The notes below the pieces were generated by a model. It was not told where the DNA came from, made no database searches, and saw only the letters and a program-made list of their open reading frames with translations. Of a DNA stretch of 64,000 nucleotides, positions 1-13,077 are shown piece after piece. This DNA comes from Prochlorococcus sp. AG-436-M02 (GTDB lineage: Bacteria > Cyanobacteriota > Cyanobacteriia > PCC-6307 > Cyanobiaceae). Made by a program: the position numbers and the translations under genes. Position 1 is the first letter of the stretch. Each line of letters starts with the position of its first letter. The stretch spans positions 1-64,000 of the forward strand of contig QCPL01000008.1 of assembly GCA_003212515.1 (NCBI GenBank). Direction: 5' to 3'.

Positions 1-974
<974 letters not shown>

Positions 975-1008
975 CTTTTTTCTTCTTTACCTTCCCAACA
1001 CTGACTAG

Positions 1009-5308
<4,300 letters not shown>

Positions 5309-5317
5309 TTTCTAAGC

Positions 5318-6370
5318 TTGGAAAGCAAACCTAAAAATCTTGAGTTGCTAGGGTTAAACCTTAATCAGCTTCAAGATGTAGCTGTCGAAAATTCTGAACC
5401 TGCTTTTCGTGGACGACAACTACATAAATGGATTTATGAAAAAGGAATATGCGACCTTCAAGATATAACAGTTTTACCTAAGTCATGGAGAAATTTATTA
5501 ATTCAAAAGGGCTTTACTGTTGGTCATCTCCATGAAATAAAACGATTAATAGCGAAGGATAAAACAATTAAATTATTGCTAAAAACAAATGATGGCGAGA
5601 CTATCGAGACAGTTGGGATACCTTCTAGAAATCGTCTGACTATCTGCATTTCAAGTCAGATTGGATGCTCAATGGGGTGCCAATTTTGTGCAACTGGTAA
5701 AGATGGCCTCCGACGTTCATTAAAAGCAAGTGAAATTGTATCTCAATTTTTTGCAATCAAGGAAGCTTTTGACAGGCGACCTTCTCATGTTGTCTTTATG
5801 GGTATGGGAGAACCTCTCTTAAATATAGAATCAGTTTTGTCTTCTATATATTGCTTGAATAAAGATTTAGGGATTGGGCAACGAAGGATAACCTTAAGTA
5901 CAGTAGGTGTTAAGAATACTCTGCCTAAATTAGCTGAGCTGGCTTTGAACTATCTTGGGACTGTTCAATTCACACTTGCGTTAAGTTTACATGCACCTAA
6001 TCAAAACTTACGCGAGGCTTTAATACCTACAGCTAAGAGTTATCCTTTGAATACTCTTTTGGATGATTGTCGACATTATTTAGATATAACAGGAAGAAGA
6101 GTCAGCTTTGAGTATATTTTATTAGGCGATGTAAATGATAATAATGAACATGCTGAAGAATTAGCTGACTTAGTTGGTGGTTTTCAAAGTCATGTCAACC
6201 TTATTGCTTATAACCCTATTGATGGGGAGGACTTTCAACGCCCTAGCTTAAAACGAGTTCAGAATTTCATGAATGTTTTGGAGAAAAGAGGAATTGCTGT
6301 TAGCTTACGAACAAGTAGGGGACTTGATAAAAATGCTGCATGTGGACAACTCCGGCGTATCCATCTTTAA
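5318..6370 (+). CDS. rlmN: 23S rRNA/tRNA adenine-C2 methyltransferase RlmN
   Basis: This radical-SAM enzyme methylates C2 of A2503 in 23S rRNA and, in the family, A37 of some tRNAs. The radical-SAM cluster motif CSMGCQFC is near residue 117, followed by the SAM-binding GMGEPLLN. The resolving cysteine near the C-terminus is in NAACGQL. Length (350 aa) is normal. The start is TTG, nine bases after the hli stop; no ATG lies nearby in frame, so the start is moderately sure. The reading frame is intact. Confidence 0.95.
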   Translation: MESKPKNLELLGLNLNQLQDVAVENSEPAFRGRQLHKWIYEKGICDLQDITVLPKSWRNLLIQKGFTVGHLHEIKRLIAKDKTIKLLLKTNDGETIETVGIPSRNRLTICISSQIGCSMGCQFCATGKDGLRRSLKASEIVSQFFAIKEAFDRRPSHVVFMGMGEPLLNIESVLSSIYCLNKDLGIGQRRITLSTVGVKNTLPKLAELALNYLGTVQFTLALSLHAPNQNLREALIPTAKSYPLNTLLDDCRHYLDITGRRVSFEYILLGDVNDNNEHAEELADLVGGFQSHVNLIAYNPIDGEDFQRPSLKRVQNFMNVLEKRGIAVSLRTSRGLDKNAACGQLRRIHL

Positions 6371-6423
6371 TTGATCTAGAGGAGATTTAAAGAAAACGAC
6401 TATTAAAAAATTGCTTAAAACTA

Positions 6424-8187
6424 ATGAAACTAATAGATTGGCTGATCCTTGCTATTTATTTACTAATTTCGCTAGGTTTAGGTGTTTTCCTTGCGCGTAG
6501 GAATAAGGGTGAAGATGATTATTTTGTCGCTGGTAGAAAGTTGACAGGATGGCTTGCAGGAGCCTCAATGGCGGCAACGACCTTTTCTATAGATACACCA
6601 TTATATGTGGCTGGGTTAGTTGGTACTAGGGGTCTTGCTGGTAATTGGGAGTGGTGGAGCTTTGCATTGGCCCATGTTGCAATGACTGTAGTTTTTGCTC
6701 CTATGTGGAGACGCAGTGGTGTTTTAACCGATGCAGCATTTACTGAATTACGCTATGGGGGATCTGCTGCTGCTTGGTTAAGAGGTACAAAAGCTTTTCT
6801 GCTTGCAGTTCCTATAAATTGCATCGGTATTGGGTACGCATTTCTAGCTCTTAGAAAAGTTGCAGAAGCTCTTGGGATGGTAGATGGACATCAGATATTT
6901 GGTTTATTTAGTGACTCATTGCTCTTGCTTGTAGTAGTTGCTTTTTTTATGCTTGTTTATACAGTCCTAGGTGGTTTGTGGGCAGTTGTTGTTAATGATT
7001 TTGTTCAGTTATTATTAGCACTTTTTGGTGCATTGACTCTTGCTTTTGTAGTTATTCATGAAGCTGGAGGTATGTCGCAATTGCTATCTAGTTTGGAAGA
7101 GCTTCATAGACCTGAATTATTATCAATTTTCCCATGGGTATGGACAGAAGGTCGTTTTGAATGGATTGAGAGTGCGGGTATGAGTACAGCAACTTTTACA
7201 GCATTTCTTTCACTTCAATGGTGGAGCTTCAGAAGGAGTGATGGTGGGGGGGAATTTGTTCAACGTATACTTGCCACTCAGAATGAAAAACAAGCGGAAT
7301 TAGCAGGTTGGGTTTTCTTAGTGATTAACTATCTTTTACGAAGTTGGTTATGGATTTTGGTTGGATTGTCGGCACTTGTTTTAATCCCATTTCAACAAGA
7401 CTGGGAACTTAGTTACCCACTATTAGCGGTTAGGTATCTTCCCCCAGTAGCACTGGGAGTAGTGGTAGTCTCAATGGTCGCTGCATTTATGAGTACTGTA
7501 AGTACTTCTTTGAATTGGGGCTCTAGTTATTTAACGCATGATCTCTACAAGAGGTTTTTACGACCTCAAGCTGGTCAGAAAGAGTTGCTATTAGTTGCTC
7601 AAAGTACCTGTCTATTGCTACTTAGCATTGGAATAATTACTGCATTTTTGAGTGACAGTATTGGTTCTATCTTTCGACTTGTTATAGCTATAGGAACTGG
7701 TCCTGGGGTTGTTCTGGTATTGAGATGGTTTTGGTGGAGAATTAATGCAACAGCTGAGCTTGCAGCTATGTTATGTGGTTTCTTTGTTGGTATGACAACA
7801 TCAGTGATTCCTGTTTTGCGAATTGAAGATTATGGATTAAAACTTTTTTTTACGACGATTTTAACTGCAACAGTTTGGTTGCTTGCTTTGTTAGTAACCC
7901 CCCCTGAATCTGACTATGTTTTAGAGAAATTTGTGCGGATTGTAAAACCTCCCGGTCCTGGTTGGAGTGATTTAAGAAAACGCTTAGGAGTTGAGCCAGT
8001 TGACTCTTTCAGAGAATTGATTGTTCATTTTTTGTTAAGTTCTGGCGTTCTTTTTGGATTGCTTTGTTCAACTGGTGGTTTTTTATTACACCAACAAAGA
8101 GGAGGCTGGCTAGGTTTAATTTGCGCTGTTTTTTGTATTTTGGGGATGAAGAGGAATATCTTAAAAAGAGCTTTTTCTTTGCATTAA
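6424..8187 (+). CDS. sodium:solute symporter family protein (SSS)
   Basis: A 587-residue polytopic membrane protein with about 13 to 14 hydrophobic segments. The N-terminus reads IDWLILAIYLLISLGLGVFL followed by a short GEDDYFVAGRKL loop, the typical start of the SSS (solute:sodium symporter) family. Early helices carry AATTFSIDTPLYVAGL, the region that forms the sodium site in relatives. The middle of the protein has the expected SLQWWSF helix. Substrate cannot be read from the sequence; proline, pantothenate, sugars and short acids are all used by relatives. It stands between rlmN and small conserved genes with no pathway hint. Confidence 0.88.
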   Translation: MKLIDWLILAIYLLISLGLGVFLARRNKGEDDYFVAGRKLTGWLAGASMAATTFSIDTPLYVAGLVGTRGLAGNWEWWSFALAHVAMTVVFAPMWRRSGVLTDAAFTELRYGGSAAAWLRGTKAFLLAVPINCIGIGYAFLALRKVAEALGMVDGHQIFGLFSDSLLLLVVVAFFMLVYTVLGGLWAVVVNDFVQLLLALFGALTLAFVVIHEAGGMSQLLSSLEELHRPELLSIFPWVWTEGRFEWIESAGMSTATFTAFLSLQWWSFRRSDGGGEFVQRILATQNEKQAELAGWVFLVINYLLRSWLWILVGLSALVLIPFQQDWELSYPLLAVRYLPPVALGVVVVSMVAAFMSTVSTSLNWGSSYLTHDLYKRFLRPQAGQKELLLVAQSTCLLLLSIGIITAFLSDSIGSIFRLVIAIGTGPGVVLVLRWFWWRINATAELAAMLCGFFVGMTTSVIPVLRIEDYGLKLFFTTILTATVWLLALLVTPPESDYVLEKFVRIVKPPGPGWSDLRKRLGVEPVDSFRELIVHFLLSSGVLFGLLCSTGGFLLHQQRGGWLGLICAVFCILGMKRNILKRAFSLH

Positions 8188-8215
8188 GGTTTTATCTCTT
8201 AGAATTTGGAGCAAA

Positions 8216-8363
8216 ATGACTCAAACAAATTTTTTCATTGGGCTTTCTTCGCACAACAATTTTACCTTTAATTATTGTTTCCCTTTTTGCTTTGGCTTTA
8301 TTCGCAGTGACTGCTCGAATTTGGCTTCCAGGAGATATGCTGGCCCCTGCTCCTATCGGCTAA
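8216..8363 (+). pseudogene. small conserved-looking membrane protein with a +1 frameshift
   Basis: The ORF track shows a 62-aa frame from 8216 that becomes unlike a protein. The start is good: ATG with GGAG four bases upstream. After MTQTNF the sensible peptide continues in the next frame as LGFLRTTILPLIIVSL, a single membrane helix, then ARIWLPGDMLAPAPIG and TAA at 8361-8363. Removing one T from the TTTTTT run at 8230-8235 joins the two into a 48-residue protein. So either one T was gained, the ribosome shifts here, or there is a sequence error. A TTG at 8238 could also start the second frame. Function unknown. Confidence 0.68.
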
Positions 8364-8400
8364 CTCAGCAGCTCTTTCTAACCCTGGTAAATATTTCCAC

Positions 8401-9210
8401 ATGAAAGAAGAAAGTTTCAAATCAATTGATGAGGATCTGAGAAATCTGGCTATCGATCCAGACGTCCTAGAGAAGGAACTGGCTGCCGAACTTCAGGGTG
8501 ACCCTCTTGATGACATTGAGTTTGAAGTATTTAACTCAGATAAAAATAAAATTTCGAATGAGTGTGAATTAGGCCTGAAGTGGTTGAAACAAGGCCATGA
8601 GGAACGTTTACAGGGACTTCGTGTTTTTTGTGAGCATAGAGATAAAAGAGCACTCTCTTTGTTGATACCTTTGCTTTCAGAGCCATCTCCTGTAGAGAGA
8701 ATGAGTGCTGTATATGCATTAGGTAGGAACCCTTCCCCTAAAGCTGTTGATACTCTTCTTGAATTATTACAGTCAGATAGCAATGCATATGTAAGAAAAG
8801 CTGCGGCTTGGAGCCTAGGCAATTATTCGGCTTCTCCTGTTATGGAACCATTGATTAAAGCTTTACATAATGATGTGGCGGCAGTCCGGTTGTGGGCTGC
8901 GAGCTCTTTGGCCGAAGTAGGATCTACTTCTATTGAGAAAGCAGAGGCTGTAGTCTCAGAACTTCTCCTGGGTTTGCGAATTGATCAAGAGCCTTTAGTG
9001 AGAAGTAATTGCATTTGGTCATTGGGGCGTCTATATGAAAAGGTACTCGAAGCTATGAAATTAGAATTAACTGAAGGTCTTTTTAGTATTTTGTTGAATG
9101 ATTTGGAGCCCTCTGTCCGCTATGAAGCAAGAGTGGCACTAGAACAAATACAAAGTCCTGAGGTTGTTGTTCGATTACAAAGGCTTGTGGAAGATGGTTT
9201 TTTGCTTTGA
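8401..9210 (+). CDS. HEAT-repeat protein
   Basis: A soluble 269-residue protein. From about residue 75 to the end it is built of HEAT-type helical repeats, visible as recurring VERMSAVYALGR, AYVRKAAAWSLGNY, AVRLWAASSLAEVG and PLVRSNCIWSLGRL segments about 30 residues apart. The first 70 residues are acidic and probably a separate helical part. Cyanobacterial HEAT proteins include bilin lyases of the CpcE type and scaffold proteins; nothing here shows catalysis and no phycobiliprotein gene is near. It starts 37 bases after the frameshifted small gene. Confidence 0.85.
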   Translation: MKEESFKSIDEDLRNLAIDPDVLEKELAAELQGDPLDDIEFEVFNSDKNKISNECELGLKWLKQGHEERLQGLRVFCEHRDKRALSLLIPLLSEPSPVERMSAVYALGRNPSPKAVDTLLELLQSDSNAYVRKAAAWSLGNYSASPVMEPLIKALHNDVAAVRLWAASSLAEVGSTSIEKAEAVVSELLLGLRIDQEPLVRSNCIWSLGRLYEKVLEAMKLELTEGLFSILLNDLEPSVRYEARVALEQIQSPEVVVRLQRLVEDGFLL

Positions 9211-9298
9211 TAAAAGAACGGGAAATGTTTACATGTATCAATTGAACATACATTTTGACTTGCTTTTATATATCATTTAGATCATTTAATTTCCTTGA

Positions 9299-9508
9299 AT
9301 GCCTCAGCGCACCATCCGATTTAGGATTCGCCAGGATGGTGCGGTTGAGGAGACTGTTGAGGGAATTGCAGGTCAGTCATGTCTAAAGCTGACTGAAAAG
9401 CTTGAGGATGCTTTGGGCAGTGTTCAGCAAAGGGAGTTGACTTCTGAGGCATATGTTTGTCCTGAAGATCAGTCTCTAGCAACTCAAGATCAAATTGAAA
9501 TTATCTAA
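9299..9508 (+). CDS. DUF2997 family small protein
   Basis: A 69-residue soluble protein beginning PQRTIRFRIRQDGAVEETVEG, the pattern I associate with cyanobacterial DUF2997. Its stop overlaps the next start by one base (TAATG at 9506-9510), so it is translated in step with the Ycf35 homologue. A ferredoxin-like gene follows. The biochemical role is unknown; constant pairing with Ycf35 suggests they form a complex or act on the same target, which is inference. Confidence 0.85.
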   Translation: MPQRTIRFRIRQDGAVEETVEGIAGQSCLKLTEKLEDALGSVQQRELTSEAYVCPEDQSLATQDQIEII

Positions 9509-9900
9509 TGTCTCATTTCAGCACTGTTAAAACCCAATTAAAAAAAAGAGAGCCTCTTTTGAATGCTTTGATTCAATTAGGTTATCTTCCTCAAGAAGGA
9601 GCGCAGCAAGTACGAGGCTATCGTGGCCAAACAGTTCAAGCTGAAATGGCAATTCAAATGCCAAAGGGTGGTGATATAGGGTTCAGATGGAACAAAAATA
9701 CAGGTGCATATGAGTTAGTGACAGACTTGGATCTTTGGAAACAAGATATCCCTGTAGATAGATTTTTATCGAAGTTAACTCAACAATATGCTCTTTCTAC
9801 TGTTCTCTCAGCCACTAAGGAGGAAGGTTTTGAAGTTACAGAAAGGAAGAACCATCTTGATGGCTCTATTGAGCTTGTGGTTACTCGCTGGGACTACTGA
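9508..9900 (+). CDS. ycf35: Ycf35 homologue (DUF1257)
   Basis: A 130-residue protein similar to Ycf35, an open reading frame kept in red-algal and other plastid genomes. Recognisable features are the start MSHFSTVKTQ, the central YRGQTVQAE stretch, the GFRWN segment and the C-terminal EGFEV...DGSIELVV part. It overlaps the DUF2997 stop by one base and is followed 12 bases later by a ferredoxin-like gene. Function is not established in any organism that I know of. Confidence 0.88.
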   Translation: MSHFSTVKTQLKKREPLLNALIQLGYLPQEGAQQVRGYRGQTVQAEMAIQMPKGGDIGFRWNKNTGAYELVTDLDLWKQDIPVDRFLSKLTQQYALSTVLSATKEEGFEVTERKNHLDGSIELVVTRWDY

Positions 9901-9912
9901 TTTATTAGTTTT

Positions 9913-10272
9913 TTGACTAGTAATCCTGAGTTAGCTTTTCAGGCAAAAGCTCAAGAGGAAAGTAAACGGAATGGGAAAGAGCCTGTTCTTGGTGGAAAAC
10001 TTCGTTCTAAAGCTGTATGGGTAGATGAGTCACTTTGCATTGGTTGTACTTATTGCAGTTGCGTTGCAACCAATACTTTTGCTATGGAGCCAATTAATGG
10101 ACGTGCAAGAGCTTTTCGCCAAGATGGAGATAGCTCAAAATTAATTCAAGAGGCAATAGACACCTGCCCAGTAAATTGTATTGAGTGGGTCAAATTTGAA
10201 GATCTAGATGATTTACGGAAACAGCTAGAAGCAAAGTCTATTAGGTCCCTTGGGTTACCACCTTTGAGATGA
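9913..10272 (+). CDS. 4Fe-4S ferredoxin-like protein
   Basis: A 119-residue protein with a basic leader of about 35 residues followed by one iron-sulfur site. The cysteines CIGCTYCSC near residue 42 and DTCPVNC near residue 75 make the pattern of single-cluster ferredoxins. It probably carries electrons for an unknown partner; the DUF2997-Ycf35 pair directly upstream is the obvious candidate. The start is TTG 12 bases after ycf35; no in-frame ATG precedes the cysteines. The aldo/keto reductase follows 24 bases later and may be part of the same transcript. Confidence 0.88.
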   Translation: MTSNPELAFQAKAQEESKRNGKEPVLGGKLRSKAVWVDESLCIGCTYCSCVATNTFAMEPINGRARAFRQDGDSSKLIQEAIDTCPVNCIEWVKFEDLDDLRKQLEAKSIRSLGLPPLR

Positions 10273-10296
10273 AGGAGCTGTTTTACAGGTTATCTT

Positions 10297-11511
10297 ATGA
10301 AAGAAAAGATCAATTCTTTACCTACTCGTCGCTTTGGACGGACCGAGCTAAATATTCCTGTCTTGTCATTAGGTGGAATGAGGTTTCAGCATAGTTGGAG
10401 TGATTTGAAGATGGAAAAGGTATCAGCTGAGAATCAACAAAAATTAGAAGAAATATTGAAATTTTCAGTTCAAAATGGAATTCACCATGTAGAAACTGCA
10501 AGACATTATGGGACTTCGGAGTTACAGCTTGGGTTTGGGATACAAGAATTTCCCGATATTAACCGTATTCTTCAAACAAAAATTCCTCCAAGAGAGGATC
10601 CTTCTCAATTTGAGCTTGAGCTTGAGCGTAGTTTCTCTAATTTGCAGTGCAAAAAACTGGATTTACTTTCTATTCATGGTTTGAATCTTCCTAAGCATTT
10701 GCATCAAACCATTCGCCCAGGTGGTTGCTTAGAAGTTGCACGTCGCTGGCAGGATAGAGGGCTTGTTGATCATATTGGCTTTTCAACTCATGGCCCAACT
10801 GATTTAATTGTTAAGGCTATTGAGTCAGATGAATTTGATTATGTAAATCTTCATTGGTATTTCATTTTTCAAGATAATGAGCCAGCTTTGGCTGCAGCTG
10901 CAAAATTAGATTTAGGAGTTTTTATTATTAGCCCAACTGATAAAGGAGGGCATTTACATAGCCCTTCAGAAAAACTAGTTAAATTATGTTCCCCTCTCCA
11001 TCCAATTGTTTTTAATGATCTCTTTTGTTTAAATGATCAAAGAGTTCATACTTTAAGTGTTGGTGCATCAAACATTGAAGACTTCGCTTTGCATTTGCAT
11101 GCAGTGAGTTTGCTGGATAAAGCTGATAAATTTCTACCAAAGCTGCAACATCGTCTTGCGCATGCTGCTAAGAAAGAACTTGGAGAAGAGTGGCTCTTAA
11201 CCTGGAAAAAAGGTTTGCCAAGTTGGGATCAAACACCAGGTAATATTAATATTCCAATTTTGATCTGGTTGTATAACTTAGATAAGGCTTGGGGGATGGA
11301 ATCTTATGCAAAAGCTAGATATAGTCTGCTAGGCAATGGGAGTCATTGGTTCCCCGGGGCTAATTTAGATTGTTTAGATAAGCACGTCAGCGAAGATAGA
11401 CTCAAAAAAGCTCTTAATTTGAGTCCTTGGGGTAATGAAATCATTCAGAAACTTCGTGAACTAAAACTTAAATTCCAGGGGGAATCTTCGAATCGATTGT
11501 CAATCAGTTAA
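10297..11511 (+). CDS. aldo/keto reductase family oxidoreductase
   Basis: The protein (404 aa) starts with an aldo/keto reductase barrel: LPTRRFGRTELNIPVLSLGG, then VETARHYGTSE with the catalytic tyrosine, and SIHG with the histidine. Glutamate stands where many members have aspartate before TA. The last 100 residues correspond in layout to the C-terminal ferredoxin-like domain of the COG1453 branch (IPILIWLYNLDKAW, AKARYSLLG), but the cysteine clusters are missing and only one cysteine remains (LDC). The substrate is unknown. The 3' end overlaps the convergent rsmG by 12 bases. Confidence 0.85.
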   Translation: MKEKINSLPTRRFGRTELNIPVLSLGGMRFQHSWSDLKMEKVSAENQQKLEEILKFSVQNGIHHVETARHYGTSELQLGFGIQEFPDINRILQTKIPPREDPSQFELELERSFSNLQCKKLDLLSIHGLNLPKHLHQTIRPGGCLEVARRWQDRGLVDHIGFSTHGPTDLIVKAIESDEFDYVNLHWYFIFQDNEPALAAAAKLDLGVFIISPTDKGGHLHSPSEKLVKLCSPLHPIVFNDLFCLNDQRVHTLSVGASNIEDFALHLHAVSLLDKADKFLPKLQHRLAHAAKKELGEEWLLTWKKGLPSWDQTPGNINIPILIWLYNLDKAWGMESYAKARYSLLGNGSHWFPGANLDCLDKHVSEDRLKKALNLSPWGNEIIQKLRELKLKFQGESSNRLSIS

Positions 11512-12252
11512 CTGGCTTAATGGTTTTTTTGCGGGTAAACCTATTGATCGTGGATATTGATTCGGACATCCCTCAGCGGAACTCAGAAAAATTACGTTTC
11601 TCAACCCTCGATTGTCTGGTAATTGAAATTTTTTAATTTCTTCAATTTGGCCTTTAAGTGGATGTAGTGAACCAACTAATTCCTTATGCTCTTTTTTAGA
11701 CCAGTTTCCTTTATAAATGACGGCTTTCCCAGATCGATTTAAAAGGGGTATTAAGTATTCAGCTAGTGTAGGAGCCTGAGCAACAGCTCTTGCTAAGGCG
11801 AAATCAAATTTGTTCCTGAATTTGCGATTTTGCCCTGTAAGTTCTATTCGCTCTGTTCTGATATGAACTCTGGAGATAAGATCGAGTTCTCTAATAATCT
11901 CGTTTAAAGCAGTAGTTTTTTTGTAAATTGAATCGACTAGTGTGATTGATGAGTTAGGTATTCCTATTGCTAGAGCTAAACCTGGCAAGCCACAACCTGT
12001 CCCAACATCAATAATTTCTAATGGTTTATTTTGCTTACTGAGGTTGTCTTTAAAAGGCCATAGACTATCAAGAATTTGAGATACCCAAAAATCATTACCT
12101 TCAATGAGTCGAGTTAAATTCACTTGCTTATTTGATTCTTTTAGCAGGCATTGAAGATCTTTGAGTTGTTCTAGTTGTTGCTTTGAGGGAGACCAATTCA
12201 AATATTCCCAAATGTGATTCCCATGCTTTTCAAAATTTGATTTTTGATCCAT
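11500..12252 (-). CDS. rsmG: 16S rRNA guanine-N7 methyltransferase RsmG
   Basis: This 250-residue SAM-dependent enzyme makes m7G527 in 16S rRNA. The SAM-binding loop is DVGTGCGLPGLALAI, and upstream is VNLTRL, typical of RsmG (formerly GidB). The later FALARAVA segment is also a family hallmark. It is read leftward from its own promoter region next to the divergent J-domain gene and ends inside the last 12 bases of the aldo/keto reductase gene on the other strand. Confidence 0.94.
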   Translation of the reverse strand: MDQKSNFEKHGNHIWEYLNWSPSKQQLEQLKDLQCLLKESNKQVNLTRLIEGNDFWVSQILDSLWPFKDNLSKQNKPLEIIDVGTGCGLPGLALAIGIPNSSITLVDSIYKKTTALNEIIRELDLISRVHIRTERIELTGQNRKFRNKFDFALARAVAQAPTLAEYLIPLLNRSGKAVIYKGNWSKKEHKELVGSLHPLKGQIEEIKKFQLPDNRGLRNVIFLSSAEGCPNQYPRSIGLPAKKPLSQLTD

Positions 12253-12330
12253 TGTTGTGAGTTTTCTTTATAGAATTTGCTTGTATGAATGTTTTGTGAA
12301 CTTCTTATTGCAAAGGATTGTTTTTTAATT

Positions 12331-12867
12331 GTGTCACGAAGCTACTATCAACTTCTAGATGTTGCTGAAACTGCTGATTTGCAGACGATTAAGAAAGCAT
12401 TTCATCGTTTAAGTAAAATCTTGCATCCGGACACAACTGTGCTCCCTGCAAATGAAGCTGCAAAGGAATTCCATCAAGTTTGTGAGGCCTATGAAATTTT
12501 GTCGGATCCGATTAGCAGGGCAAAGTATAACAATATTCTTAAGGAGGTAAGGAGTGAGTATGACTGCTATAGCACTAAATTAAATGTGGATATGAACTTC
12601 TATTCGAAGATAAATGTGAACGATGGGAATCGACGACCATTGTCTGGAGGGGAATTCCTTTCCTTAATTCTTTTAGGTATCGCACTTTGTATTAGCTTAT
12701 TGTTAGGAATTATATTTGCTTTGTTAGATGACAGGGATCTTTACGTAGCTCCAAGTTGGCTTAATTCAAGCAATTCAATTGTTAATGAAAGTCTTTACAA
12801 AAATAGAAATGCCGACTCTTCCTCCAGCCAAGACACCATTGAATCAACATTCCTTGCAGGCCATTGA
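12331..12867 (+). CDS. J-domain protein with a membrane helix
   Basis: The J-domain occupies the first 65 residues: SYYQLLDV, AFHRLSK, the HPD tripeptide in LHPDTT, and YEILSDPISRAKY. It should stimulate an Hsp70 ATPase. A single hydrophobic segment (FLSLILLGIALCISLLLGII) near the end anchors it in a membrane, with a short polar tail. I place the start at GTG 12331, which puts the J-domain at the N-terminus as usual; the ORF track start at ATG 12289 would add 14 unlikely residues. The end overlaps the next gene by 59 bases in another frame. Confidence 0.82.
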   Translation: MSRSYYQLLDVAETADLQTIKKAFHRLSKILHPDTTVLPANEAAKEFHQVCEAYEILSDPISRAKYNNILKEVRSEYDCYSTKLNVDMNFYSKINVNDGNRRPLSGGEFLSLILLGIALCISLLLGIIFALLDDRDLYVAPSWLNSSNSIVNESLYKNRNADSSSSQDTIESTFLAGH

Positions 12868-13075
12868 ATTTTGGTTGCTTAGTCTTGGAGCAACAAAGTG
12901 TATTGACAATCCTTGTGTTTGGGAGTGGACTCTTCTTCAATGGTCTGCAGAAATAATCATTAAACAAGATGAATTAATTGTGATGTGGATGGATAAGGAT
13001 CTTAAGAGTCAGTTTGCCTTCCCTTATGGATTGCCTCGTGAGGATGTTGAGGCTGCTTTAAAACATGGCCCGTGA
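12809..13075 (+). CDS. DUF3143 family protein
   Basis: An 88-residue soluble protein beginning MPTLPPAKTPLNQHSL, then AIEFWLLSLGA and WEWTLLQWSAEIIIKQDELIV, which fits the cyanobacterial DUF3143 family. The chosen ATG lies inside the J-domain gene (59-base overlap in another frame); the longer ORF from 12779 adds ten residues that look like read-through of the J-protein coding sequence. It probably shares the J-domain transcript. It ends two bases before the stop of bioA on the other strand. Function unknown. Confidence 0.8.
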   Translation: MPTLPPAKTPLNQHSLQAIEFWLLSLGATKCIDNPCVWEWTLLQWSAEIIIKQDELIVMWMDKDLKSQFAFPYGLPREDVEAALKHGP

Positions 13076-13077
13076 AT

